Positions 1-9,200 of a DNA stretch of 64,000 bases are shown in pieces (the stretch's first letter is position 1; every line of letters begins with the position of its first letter). The notes below the pieces were generated by a model, which saw nothing but the letters and a program-made list of their open reading frames with translations, made no database searches and had not been told where the DNA came from. Made by a program: the position numbers and the translations under genes. Origin of the DNA: Candidatus Ozemobacteraceae bacterium (GTDB lineage Bacteria; Muiribacteriota; Ozemobacteria; Ozemobacterales; Ozemobacteraceae); contig DAOSOK010000002.1 in NCBI GenBank assembly GCA_035373905.1, positions 62,001 through 126,000 of the forward strand, given 5' to 3'.

Positions 1-257
1 CCGGAGGAGAGCATGACGACCTTCTTTCCCGACGCCGAAAGGCGGTCGCGGTAGGCTTTCATCCGGGCGTAGCCGCCCATGGCCGTCCCGGAGGCGCAGT
101 CGGACGGCATCAGGTGGGCGTGGGTGTCGGAGGTGTGAAGAACGGTGATCTCGACGGGAGCGGTGAGACCCGCGCCCGCGGCCGGCCCGGAGATGAGGGC
201 GAGAACGGAAAGAAGAGCGGCGAAAGCCGGTCCGACGATCGAACGGAGAGATGACAT
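1..257 (-). CDS. 5'-nucleotidase/UshA-type metallophosphatase, N-terminal fragment
   Basis: This partial gene runs off the left edge; only the first 85 codons are visible, read from the ATG at 257. Residues 1-30 are a signal peptide (charged start, then a hydrophobic Ala/Leu stretch ending near AGA). The mature part begins with ITVLHTSDTHAHLMP, the first metal-binding block of 5'-nucleotidase/2',3'-cyclic phosphodiesterase enzymes (Asp-x-His), followed by GGYARMKAYRD and VVMLSS, the strand leading to the next metal ligand. Members hydrolyse nucleotide phosphates in the periplasm or at the cell surface. The substrate cannot be told because the C-terminal specificity domain lies outside the window. 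The HEAT gene upstream is on the same strand about 100 bp away. Family call is firm; exact activity unknown. Confidence 0.85.
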   Translation of the reverse strand, partial: MSSLRSIVGPAFAALLSVLALISGPAAGAGLTAPVEITVLHTSDTHAHLMPSDCASGTAMGGYARMKAYRDRLSASGKKVVMLSS

Positions 258-360
258 TCCTGACCTCGCTTTCCGACGCCGGGCGGGCGCCGGAGAAATT
301 GTGTATCTATATGGCCTCAATTGTACCGTCATTCGTCCGGAAGGGCAAGCGGGGAATGCG

Positions 361-1251
361 TCAGTCGGACGCGGCGACATCCTCGAACGAAGCCGCTTCG
401 TCTGCCTGCCGGGCAGCCGCGTCGCGGGCCGCGTCGTTCGCCCCAATCTTTTCGTGAGCGCCTTCCGGCGTGCTCATAAAAACGCCCGCCGCCTTCGCCA
501 GTCCGCTCAATCCGGGGACCAGCTGCGGCACGAGGATGACCGCCGCCTCTCCGGCGGTCGCGGGCTTTTTCTCGGCGAGCTTCGCAAGGGCGGGCAGCGC
601 CGGATGGATCAACGGGCCGTACGTGACGAGCAGGCTTACCGCCTGTTCCCGCCACCGGCCCTTCGAGCCGAGAAGCTGTCTGACGGCCGGCGTCCAGCGG
701 TCACTCTGGGAGGCGATATCGAGATACGCGCGGGCGACGGCCTCGCGGACGCGCTCGCTCGGGTCGCCCAGGCTCTTCGCGAGCTGGGGAAGAGCGTCGG
801 CCGCCTTGTCGCCGAGGGTCCCGAGGATACGCGCCGCACGAACGCGCAGAGCGCCGAGTTTCCGGTCGGACACGACCGCCGCCAGATCCGCTCTCGCATC
901 GCGCGCCCCGTTGCCGAGCCGTTCGCTGAGATCGAGGCCGGCGCGCACCAGGCGGAGGTTCTGGCGCCGCATCATCTCGCGGATCGCCGGAACGGCCCCG
1001 GCGCCGAGCCGGGAAAGACGATCGAACGTTCCGCGGGCCTTTTCCGGCTCGAGCAGGCTTTCGACATCCTCGACGAGGGCGACGGCGTCAGGGTTCAGCT
1101 GGTCCGTTCCCGTTGCCGCGACGCTCTCGGCGACCGCCACCGCATTGGGATCGGGGCCGCGACGTTCCGCCTGCAGCGAAGGCGCGCAGAGGAAGAGCAG
1201 CGCGATACACCCGATGGCTGCGGAAAGCCGGCGTCTCGAAGAAAAACTCAT
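361..1251 (-). CDS. secreted HEAT-repeat protein
   Basis: A 296-aa protein. I chose the ATG at 1251 because it is followed directly by a good signal peptide (MSFSSRRRLSAAIGC, then hydrophobic to about residue 28, SLQA); an upstream in-frame ATG at 1299 would only add 16 non-conserved residues. Residues about 50-230 are helical pairs of HEAT/PBS-lyase type (for example GAGAVPAIREMM, RVRAARILGTLGDKA, SERVREAVARAYLDIA), a scaffold for protein binding with no catalytic residues. The tail is Ala/Asp-rich. It is the first of four HEAT proteins in the window. Its partner is unknown. Confidence 0.8.
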   Translation of the reverse strand: MSFSSRRRLSAAIGCIALLFLCAPSLQAERRGPDPNAVAVAESVAATGTDQLNPDAVALVEDVESLLEPEKARGTFDRLSRLGAGAVPAIREMMRRQNLRLVRAGLDLSERLGNGARDARADLAAVVSDRKLGALRVRAARILGTLGDKAADALPQLAKSLGDPSERVREAVARAYLDIASQSDRWTPAVRQLLGSKGRWREQAVSLLVTYGPLIHPALPALAKLAEKKPATAGEAAVILVPQLVPGLSGLAKAAGVFMSTPEGAHEKIGANDAARDAAARQADEAASFEDVAASD

Positions 1252-1421
1252 GGCCTCAGTATACCACGCCGCCGGTCCGTCGTGCCTGCCCGAACCCATG
1301 ACGGATTGCCCTTGTGGAGAGGGGTTTTGGGAAAAATGCTGTCAGGGTATGGAAACTCGGCCGGCTTTGTGGTATCTTCCCCTACCGACCGAGAACCACC
1401 CATAACATTCAGGAGGAAACT

Positions 1422-1604
1422 ATGAAGAACGTTGAACTGACCGTCGAGGGACACATCCTCACCATCAAAGTCGATCTGAACAAGGAATTCGGCAAGTCTT
1501 CGTCCGGGAAATCCCTGATCATCGCCACCACCGAAGGCAACTACGCCCTTCCCGGCCGCGATGAAAAAGTCGGCCTCAACGTCTACAGGAAAACCTCCAA
1601 CTGA
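1422..1604 (+). CDS. small conserved protein of unknown function (60 aa)
   Basis: A 60-aa ORF beginning MKNVELTVEGHILTIKVDL. The start at 1422 is set by a strong ribosome binding site, AGGAGG at 1411-1416, with five bases between it and the ATG. The sequence alternates hydrophobic and polar residues (ELTVEGHILTIKVDL, SLIIATTEGNYAL) as expected for a small all-beta domain, and ends in a short Lys/Arg-Lys tail. It has no signal peptide, Cys or obvious catalytic residue. I recognise the pattern from small conserved hypothetical proteins in diverse bacteria, but no function is known to me. It is divergent from the HEAT gene and followed by a large inverted repeat. Confidence 0.8.
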   Translation: MKNVELTVEGHILTIKVDLNKEFGKSSSGKSLIIATTEGNYALPGRDEKVGLNVYRKTSN

Positions 1605-1644
1605 GTTTTCCCCGGCTCTCGAAAGCCAAAACGTTCATCGCTGA

Positions 1645-1696
1645 AAAACGCGTTTTCCGGTTCCCGCGTCGGGAGAATCGCCGGAAAACGCGTTTT
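1645..1696. repeat. 16-bp inverted repeat with palindromic arms
   Basis: CCGGAAAACGCGTTTT at 1681-1696 is the exact reverse complement of 1645-1660. Each arm contains the 12-bp palindrome AAAACGCGTTTT. The 20-base spacer holds a smaller hairpin (CCCGCG/TCGGG region). The transcript from the small gene at 1422-1604 would read into this structure, which is followed by a short T-rich stretch (TTTTCTTGT). It could be a terminator, or a dyad operator ahead of the phosphatase gene at 1723. Confidence 0.6.
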
Positions 1697-1722
1697 CTTG
1701 TACATGCCCCGGGAGCGCGCTG

Positions 1723-2418
1723 ATGAAAATGGTCCGACTGGTTCGGTTTCTTGCGATCGTATCGTTTTTTTTGCTCCTCGATCGGCCCGCATTCTCCCTC
1801 GGCGGTGCGACCGATTCGGCTTGTATCAAGGGCGAAGCCGCGCAGGCGAAGGGGTCGGGGCCTCTGCCGTATAATTTCCGTGCGATCGACGGACGATTGT
1901 TTGCTGGGGGGACGTTGTTCAACCCGGAAACCTGGGCGAACGACGAAACGCTCGTCAGGCGCTACGTGCGCGACCTTCGCGGCCGCGGGGTGAAGACGAT
2001 CATCACGCTCCATGTCCCTGCCGGCAACGACCGGTTCAACAACGCCCTGAAGCGGATCTGCCGCGAGGAAGGCCTTCGATGGCTGCCGTGTCGCATGACC
2101 GCCGAACAGGTTCCCGCCGAACGGCAGACGGCCGAGCTCCTCGAGGCCATCGACGCGGGGGCATATGTGCATTGCCAATGGGGATGCGACAGAACCGGCG
2201 CCGTCATCGCGAAATATCTCCGCTCCCGCCGCGGATGGAGCGGGGCGGATGCCTGGAAGGCCGTCGTCGGCGGCGGATCTCATGCGGGCCCGATCGGCGG
2301 GTTCAAGAAAAAGCCGTCGTATGCCCTGCTGGTGACGTGGTTCTGGCCCGAAGTGGCCGTCGAATCACGGGACGTATGCTATATATACGGAATAAAATAT
2401 ATTGGCGGGAAGCGGTGA
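1723..2418 (+). CDS. secreted protein-tyrosine/dual-specificity-type phosphatase
   Basis: A 231-aa protein with an N-terminal signal peptide (residues 1-25, VRFLAIVSFFLLLDRPAFS). The signature HCQWGCDRTG at 150-159 fits the Cys-phosphatase active site HC-X5-R: C151 is the expected nucleophile and R157 the phosphate-binding Arg. Upstream, RGVKTIITLHVP (88-99) resembles the strand and loop of fused-in DSP/tyrosine phosphatases. The signal peptide implies action outside the cytoplasm, so the substrate may be a phosphorylated surface compound, a lipid or an inositol phosphate rather than a cytoplasmic protein. The start could also be the ATG two codons later. The last codons use rare ATA/TAT triplets. 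It is convergent with the next gene, 23 bp apart. Confidence 0.75.
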   Translation: MKMVRLVRFLAIVSFFLLLDRPAFSLGGATDSACIKGEAAQAKGSGPLPYNFRAIDGRLFAGGTLFNPETWANDETLVRRYVRDLRGRGVKTIITLHVPAGNDRFNNALKRICREEGLRWLPCRMTAEQVPAERQTAELLEAIDAGAYVHCQWGCDRTGAVIAKYLRSRRGWSGADAWKAVVGGGSHAGPIGGFKKKPSYALLVTWFWPEVAVESRDVCYIYGIKYIGGKR

Positions 2419-2441
2419 GCCGAGACCGGTGACGGACGCCG

Positions 2442-3887
2442 TCACGCGCTTTCTCCGGAACCTCTGTCCGCCGATTTCCCGGAAGGGGGGGGCGGTCGCC
2501 GGAACTTCGCCGCGAACGTCCTCAGAGGATCCAGCAGGGAAGACAGCCGCCATCCCCCGCTTTGCGACGTGACCGCCTCGGCTGTCGGCGCTCCTGCCTG
2601 CCGTTTCCGGCGCTTGTCGATGATTGCCGCAACGATCGCGAGCGGGAGCAGGAAGAGATACCAGACGTTTTTCACGTATAACCGCCAATACAGAGCGGCA
2701 GCCCCGGAGCGCGGCTTCTTCGCATTTTTCGCCAGGGCCAGGTGCTGGAGCGCCTTGCCGAGATCCGGTTTTTTCAGGCTGCTCCAATACAGGCCCATGG
2801 CGTAATTCGCATCGGCGTCGCCGGCGTCGCGTTCCAGGACGATGCCTGCCGCAGAGCGCATCAGCCGGTAATCGGGCTGGGGATCGCTCAGATACTGTTC
2901 GAGTCGCAGGGCGGCGACCTCAGGCATGTCCCCGACGAGATCCTGGTTCTCGTCGAGCAGAGCGAGCATTTTCTTGTATGAGCCCACTTCGTGATACTCC
3001 CGCGCTTTCTGGAGAATGGCGTCGGCCGACGCTGTCTGGGCCGGTTGGCCGGTCTCGGCCGGAGGTTCCGATGCTGCCGCGCTGACGATTTCAAGCTCGT
3101 CCGGGGGGGCGGGTTCGGAGAAGGTGCCGACAGGTTGGGAGGCTGCGTGGATTGCCGTCGTTTCGGGCGTAGCGGCCGAAGATGCGGGAGCCGGGGCGGC
3201 GGTTGAAGCGACGACGACCGGGGCGGGGGAGGCGACCGGCGCCACGACCGGAGAAGAAACCACCGGCGAAGGCGCGGTCACCCTCGGGATGGAAGCTGGA
3301 ACGGGAGCGGAAACGATCGCCGGGCTTGCCGTCGCCGGACCTGCTTTCACGCCGTCTGCGGCGGATTTCTGGGGGATCGAAGAGGTTGCGGATGCCGCCG
3401 GGCTCCCCGATGGGGCTTTCGGTTCCGTCCGTACGGACGCACCAGAGGAGATTTGTTGCGGGGTGACGGATATCTTCGACGTTGAAGATGCGCCCCTGGG
3501 CGGGGAAACGGCCGAAACGGATGCGGCGGTCGAGGCCGTCCCGCCGGCCTGGCCTGTCTTTGAACCGGCTTTGTGCCGTTCGGCCGATGACGCAACGTGC
3601 CTGAGCGGCTGCTCCGGAAGGGGGGAGACGGATGCCGCGGCGTCTGGGCGCGCCGGTTCGGGTGCCGCTGGAGAAACGGGCGGCTTCGTTCCGTCGACGT
3701 CGAAGCCGGTGACCGGCGCCTGGACGGGATAGCGGACGTCGGGAGGTTGGACCAGGTCGAAGATGCTCGCCGCACTTCGATCGGCGGGTGCGGTGGCGGC
3801 CGGCGCCGCGCAGGAATGGAGGCCAAAGAACAAAAGAGTGCAGAAAACCCCCGCCCTGGCAGAAATGCGGGCGATGCGAGGGGGCAT
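2442..3887 (-). CDS. Pro/Ala/Ser-rich envelope protein with TPR-like region and C-terminal TM segment
   Basis: A 481-aa protein. The start at 3887 overlaps the RNase H stop by one base (TGATG), which suggests translational coupling. Residues 1-27 look like a lipoprotein signal (LFFGLHSC, candidate lipid Cys26). Residues 50-290 are low-complexity Pro/Ala/Ser/Val sequence, likely an extended linker through the periplasm. Residues 290-395 form helical pairs of TPR character (ADAILQKAREYHEVGSYKKM, DANYAMGLYWSSLKKPDLGKAL). A membrane segment follows at 406-424 (NVWYLFLLPLAIVAAIID) with a basic tail. If both ends are membrane-anchored, it could bridge two membranes. Function unknown. Confidence 0.7.
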   Translation of the reverse strand: MPPRIARISARAGVFCTLLFFGLHSCAAPAATAPADRSAASIFDLVQPPDVRYPVQAPVTGFDVDGTKPPVSPAAPEPARPDAAASVSPLPEQPLRHVASSAERHKAGSKTGQAGGTASTAASVSAVSPPRGASSTSKISVTPQQISSGASVRTEPKAPSGSPAASATSSIPQKSAADGVKAGPATASPAIVSAPVPASIPRVTAPSPVVSSPVVAPVASPAPVVVASTAAPAPASSAATPETTAIHAASQPVGTFSEPAPPDELEIVSAAASEPPAETGQPAQTASADAILQKAREYHEVGSYKKMLALLDENQDLVGDMPEVAALRLEQYLSDPQPDYRLMRSAAGIVLERDAGDADANYAMGLYWSSLKKPDLGKALQHLALAKNAKKPRSGAAALYWRLYVKNVWYLFLLPLAIVAAIIDKRRKRQAGAPTAEAVTSQSGGWRLSSLLDPLRTFAAKFRRPPPPSGKSADRGSGESA

Positions 3888-4351
3888 CAGCGTCCGGATG
3901 CCGCTTTCTCGCGGGCGGCGACGGCGAGCGCGTCGCACCGCTCGTTTTCCGCGTGGCCGGCATGGCCGCGTATCCAGTGCCAGGTCAGACGGTGCTTCTT
4001 CGACAGCTCGATGAGGCGTTCCCAGAGCTCGCGGTTCTTGACGGGCTCTTTCGAGCTCGTGCGCCAGCCGTTCCGTTGCCATTTTTCCAGCCAGCCGTCT
4101 CCGAACGCTTTCGCCAGATACTGGCTGTCCGTCGTGACGCGGACGCGGCACGGCTCTTTCAGCGCCTCGAGGCCGGCGATGCACGCCATCAGCTCCATGC
4201 GGTTGTTCGTCGTGTGGGGCTCGCTTCCGGACAGTTCCCGTTCGGCCGCCTCGAACCGGAGAATGGCCCCCCAGCCGCCGGGCCCGGGATTTCCGCTGCA
4301 TGCGCCGTCGCAGAACAACTCGACCGTCTTCAACTCCTGATCAGGATTCAT
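3887..4351 (-). CDS. rnhA: ribonuclease HI
   Basis: A 154-aa protein of the usual length for RNase HI, which cleaves the RNA strand of RNA-DNA hybrids. The four carboxylates are in place: D15 (FCDGACSGNPGPGG), E53 (NNRMELMA), D75 (TTDSQYLAKAF) and D140 (ERCDALA). H130 in WHWIRGHAGH is the mobile His. The ATG at 4351 lies inside the last codons of the histidine kinase gene (11-bp overlap), and the stop overlaps the next start by one base, so this housekeeping gene is embedded in a three-gene coupled unit. Confidence 0.97.
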   Translation of the reverse strand: MNPDQELKTVELFCDGACSGNPGPGGWGAILRFEAAERELSGSEPHTTNNRMELMACIAGLEALKEPCRVRVTTDSQYLAKAFGDGWLEKWQRNGWRTSSKEPVKNRELWERLIELSKKHRLTWHWIRGHAGHAENERCDALAVAAREKAASGR

Positions 4352-6263
4352 TCGGACCCCCGCGCGTATCGACCGTGCCGACGATGTATCCGGCGGAAAC
4401 GTCCGGGGCGGGAGCCGCCGTCAGAACGATATCCGGTAATACAATATCGACGCGTGTGCCTTGATTGACCTTGCTCGAAATCGTGATCTGTCCGTTCATG
4501 ACCGTCACGAGCTGTTTCACGATGGGGAGGCCGATGCCAGCCCCGCCGTATTTCCGGGTGATGCCGGAGCTGACCTGGTAGAACGGTTCGAAGACGTTGC
4601 CGATGTTTTCCGCGGGGATGCCGATCCCGGTGTCAGTGATGGAAATGCGCAGGGCCCGGTCGTCGGCGGTGATGCTCAGCGTGACGGTCCCCTCGCGGGT
4701 GAACTTGAAGGCGTTGAGGAGGATGTTCACGACGATCTGCCTCAGATGCTGCTGGTCCGCGTAAAGGCTGACCGGGGCATCCGGGGCCTCGAGTGCGAAC
4801 CGGAGCTTCTTTTCCCGCGCCTGAGCCTCGGCGAGCGGCATGAGGAAGTCGAGCAGTTCCTGCAGCATGAAGTGCTTGAGATCGGGCGACGAGATGCCGT
4901 TCTCCAGTTTCGAGAACTGGAGAATGCCGTCGATCAGGTTCTGAAGGTGAGCGGCGCTTTTCTGGATCCGGGTGCCGAGTTCTCGCACTTCGGGGCCCGT
5001 GAACCTGCTCATGGGACCGGTCGAATCGCCGAGCATCTGCCCGTAGGCCAGGATGGCGGAAAGCGGCGTGCGAAGCTCGTGCGTGATGAGGGAGAGAAAA
5101 TGCGATTTCGAGATGACGGCCGTCTCGGCGGACTCTTTCGCGATTTTCAGCGCCTCCTCGGCCTGCGTGCTTCGCTGGATTTCCCGCTCGAGTTCGAGGA
5201 TGTGCGCCTTGCGAAGCTGGCTTTCCGTTTCGAGCCGTACGAACGCCTCGTGGGCGTCGCGGATCTTCTTCGCCATGGTTTCGTACACCCGAAGCCCGAG
5301 AACCGGACCGAAGATGTCCACGAGAGGCTTTTCGACCGCCAGCGGCTCGATCTCGGGGGAGAAGACCGAGACGACCGTCATCCCCATCCGCTGAACGCCG
5401 AGACCGACGATGAAATACCCCAGGGCCAGGATCACGTGAACCGGATGCGACGCGACGGCGAGAGGGGAATGGCCGGCGAAGAGGGGGCCGTAGACCGCGC
5501 AGCCGACGCTCAGCAGAAGCGTTCCGAAACAGATCTGGCGCGCCGCGGTCCTGAGAGTGCCCTGGGCGTCCCGCCAGATTTTCAGGGTGATGGCCGTCAT
5601 ATACCCGATGACGAAGGAATACAGCAGCCCGAAGACGACTTCCTTCTTGAGCGGGATATCGGGGTCGATCGATATAATATCTGGTGAAATATATATCGCG
5701 ATCGCGGAATACAGGATGATGATGCCGATGAACGTCATCGCAGAACCGATCCCCGGCGAGACCCGGCATACCCGCGCCAGTTGCAACACGCCGGCGACGC
5801 CGAAAACGAGCGCCGAAACGAAGAACAGGTTGGGAACGATCGACGTCTTGATCATCCCCAGGCCCGTGAGCCAGATGATCAGGTCCGATCCGTTCGCGCA
5901 GGCGGCGCAGACGAGGGCGATCGTGACGTTCGTCAGGGAATCGCGCAGCATGCTCCGGGGCGGGATCTGGGACAGGCCCTGCCACGCGACGTAGACGGCC
6001 GCGATGTTGAAACCGGTGAAAACGCTGAAGATGATGCGGGCGTGCTCGGTCGTGCCGCTCGCGAACCCGAGCAGACGGCAGGCGAAAAAGCCGAGACCGA
6101 ACGTCGCGAGCAGGACGATGCCTTGCATGGCCTCATAACCGAAGGAGGGGAGAGGATACGATTCCGGATTGCACGTCGCGGAGCTTTCACCGGACCGTGC
6201 GGCATCCGACAGCAGGTGCCATTCGCCGTCCCCGTCGGGCATCGTATCCTTGCGCTCTCTCAC
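4341..6263 (-). CDS. membrane sensor histidine kinase
   Basis: A 640-aa protein. The start is GTG at 6263, supported by GGAGG seven bases upstream. About eight membrane helices span residues 47-293, followed by a coiled linker (about 330-385). The HisKA box is SLITHELRTPLS with phospho-acceptor H395. The HATPase core has the N box (N513, N517 in VVNILLNAFKF), G1 (DTGIGIP, 544-550), F box (FEPFYQ, 558-563) and G2 (GGAGIGLPI, 573-581). There is no receiver domain and no response regulator nearby, so the partner is elsewhere. The many-helix input domain suggests it senses a membrane or small-molecule signal. Confidence 0.93.
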   Translation of the reverse strand: MRERKDTMPDGDGEWHLLSDAARSGESSATCNPESYPLPSFGYEAMQGIVLLATFGLGFFACRLLGFASGTTEHARIIFSVFTGFNIAAVYVAWQGLSQIPPRSMLRDSLTNVTIALVCAACANGSDLIIWLTGLGMIKTSIVPNLFFVSALVFGVAGVLQLARVCRVSPGIGSAMTFIGIIILYSAIAIYISPDIISIDPDIPLKKEVVFGLLYSFVIGYMTAITLKIWRDAQGTLRTAARQICFGTLLLSVGCAVYGPLFAGHSPLAVASHPVHVILALGYFIVGLGVQRMGMTVVSVFSPEIEPLAVEKPLVDIFGPVLGLRVYETMAKKIRDAHEAFVRLETESQLRKAHILELEREIQRSTQAEEALKIAKESAETAVISKSHFLSLITHELRTPLSAILAYGQMLGDSTGPMSRFTGPEVRELGTRIQKSAAHLQNLIDGILQFSKLENGISSPDLKHFMLQELLDFLMPLAEAQAREKKLRFALEAPDAPVSLYADQQHLRQIVVNILLNAFKFTREGTVTLSITADDRALRISITDTGIGIPAENIGNVFEPFYQVSSGITRKYGGAGIGLPIVKQLVTVMNGQITISSKVNQGTRVDIVLPDIVLTAAPAPDVSAGYIVGTVDTRGGPNES

Positions 6264-6294
6264 ATCGCGTCCTCCGGACCATTATGCAGGAGAA

Positions 6295-9200
6295 TCAGTC
6301 GAATGTCCATATATCATTAAGAATATCATACGTCTCCTCCCCGCCGACGAGGAAGACCCGGCCGCCCGATCGGGCGATGCCAGCCTGCTGGCGCGGCGAG
6401 AATCTGCCGGCGTCCAGCGCATCGTGCGACAGAAGCCTGTTCCAGGAAATCCCGTCGCCGCTCGTCCAGACGTCGTTCAGGCAATCGTCGAAGCCGGAAG
6501 GGGAGACCCCGAAGCCGCCGATCAGCCAGGCCTTGCCGTCGATGACCGCGTGGGCCGCGCCCTGACGCGCCGAGAACGGGGCCGAGACGGTCGACAGCGT
6601 CCAGAGCGAACCGTTCGTCGAATGCCAGATATCACCCAGCGGCCCGGCCGCGCCGGCCGCATCGGTGCCGTATCCCCCCCAGACGAACATCCTGCCGCCG
6701 ATCACGCCCGCCGCGGCGAGCCTGCGCGGGAAATACGCCGACGTGACGGACGTCTCGCTCCACGACACGCCGTTGCTCGACGTCCAGACGTCGTTCAGCA
6801 GGGTTTCCAGACCGTCCGCGTCGTAGGTCTGGCCGGCGATCATCCAGAGCTTGTTGTCGAAAACGAACATGTTATGATCGCCCCGCGCCCAGTACTCCGC
6901 GGAAGCCGATTCGAGCCGCCAGGTGACGCCGTCGGCGCTGGACCACACGTCGTCGGCCACGTCGATCCCGGTGCCGGTGTCGATGTAGCCGCCCGTCATC
7001 CAGATCCGCCCGTTGAACACGGCGCAGGCGTGGTTCGTCCTGCCGCTGAACTGGCCGGACCCGGGCGATTCGGTGTGTGCGAGCACGGGAGTCCACGTCT
7101 CGCCATCGCTCGAACTCCAGACGTCGTTGAAGAACGTCGCACCGTCCGTTCCGCCGATGACCCACAGGCGATCAAGAAACGAGATCGTCGCGTGCCCCCG
7201 TCTCGGGGCAAACCTGTCCGTCGCGGTGAAATCGCTCGGGAGAATCTCTCTCCAGACCGTGCCCGCGAGCGTCACCGTGTCGAACCGCCAGGAAACCGGC
7301 GCGACCAGCGTGTTGCCGTTGCCGTCGCGGGCCGAGGTCGAAACCGTCACGACGCACGCGGCCGAGGCCGGAAGCGAAGCGGACGGAGTGAAGGTCATCG
7401 TCGTACCGGACCAGGAAAACGTTCCTGCGACGGCGGCGCCTCCGGCGGTCATGCCGAACGCCGATGCGACGGACGCCTGGTCCATCGTCTTCGAGAACGT
7501 CATTCGGACGACGGTGCCGGTCGCCACGCTGGTTGCCCCCGGTGCAGGATACTCGCTGCCCGCGACAAGCTGCGGCCGGCTCTCGACGATGAAGTAGCTC
7601 GAGAACGTCCCGGCGAGCTGCTGCCCCGCGGCCGATTTCGCCGTCGTCGCGAGTTGCACGGAATACGCGGTTCCGAATGCCAGCCCGTTCGGCCAGGTCA
7701 GGCCGACGACGGTGTCGCCCGAACTCCACGTGACGACGGGCGTTTCGGCGGGTGCGGGGGCGACCGACAGGGCGGCGACCGTCGAGGCCCGATCCATCGC
7801 CGCGTCGAAGGTCAGCGTCAGGCTCGTCGTGCGGCGCACATCGGTTGCGCCGACGGCCGGCGATATCGCCAGCAGTTTCGGGCCGACCGCGGCCGCGGTT
7901 GTGAACTCGAGAACCAGGTCGCCCGCGATGGCGGTTCCCACGATGTTCCGGGCCCCGTTTCCGACCGTGACGGTGTGCAGAATTCCTCCGCCGAATCCGC
8001 CCGTGTAGGAAATCGTGAGACGCCGCTGATCCGCGCTCCAGATGCTGCTCTTCTGCCCGAGTCCTTCGGGAGCGACGGCGACGGAAACCGTCGAGGTCGC
8101 CATCGGCGCCGAAAAGTCGAGGACGACGCTTTGGTTGGCCGGCACGTTCGCCGCGCCGTCGGCGGGAACGGTCGACGAGATCACGGGAGCCGTGTCTGGT
8201 GCGGTCGTGAACGTCGCGATCCAGTCGGCGGCCATGCGGACGCCGTTCAGCCGGGTCGCGCTGCTGGCCACCCGCACCGTGTATTCGAGGCCCATCCCCA
8301 GAGGGGAGGAAGGAACGAAGACGAACCGGTCCGATTCCCAGCGGGAGCTGCCGGCGACGGCGCTGCCGCCCGTCTTCAGGCTGAAGGCCGATGCGACGCT
8401 TGCCTGGTTCATCGCCGTCGAGAACGCCAGGCTGACGACGGTCGAAGACGCGACGAACGTGGCGTTCGCCCGGGGCGTTTCCTGCCCGTCGAGAACGGTC
8501 GGCGGCGTCGTATCGGTGAACGAGGCGTCGAGGGTCCGGAAAACGCTCGATACCGGCTGGACGAGCGAAATGCCCGATGCGTCGCGGGCTCCCGTGCCGA
8601 TGCCGAGCGTGTAGGTCGTGAGACTGCTCAGGGGCTGCGACCAGGAGAACTCGAACCGCCGCCCGCCGTCGGAAACGCGTGTTCTGCGGGTGCCGGCGGC
8701 GGCGGGGCTCAGCGAGACGGCGCCGAGCACGCTTGCTGCGTCCATCGCTTCGCTGAACAGGATCGTCAGGGAAGCGGTCGTCGAAACGCCGGTCGCTCCG
8801 TTCCCCGGGGTGATCGAGACGACGGCCGGAGCCTCGTCGTCGATGGTCGTGAACGCGACGGATGCTGTCGCGACGAGGCCGATCCCCGTCGAACTTTTCG
8901 CGGCCGTGCCGACGGTGACCGTGACGGTGGTGGCGTTTGCCCAGGCCGGAGACGGGGTGAGCGTGGCGACGGTGGCGTCGGCGCTCCACGAGATCGAGAC
9001 GCCGCCGGAGGGGGCCGGAACGAGGGTCAGGGCGTCCGCAAGGCCGGTCGTGAGCATCGGCTGAGTGAACGCGAGCGTGAGCGGCTGCCCGCGGGAAACG
9101 GTGGTCGCTCCGGAAACCGGCGTCGAGCCGGCAAGCGCCGGGGCCAGAACGGAGCCGGTTTTGAACGTGAGGATGAACGGCGCGGAAAGCCCGTTCCCGG

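Noticed and set aside
145..1425. Open frame of 426 codons on the plus strand at the left end
   Set aside because: It runs opposite a convincing nucleotidase start and HEAT protein and has shadow-type composition; the real plus-strand gene begins at 1422.
4461..5687. Open frame of 408 codons opposite the histidine kinase
   Set aside because: Asp/Arg/His/Gly-rich shadow; the kinase has all catalytic boxes in the minus frame.
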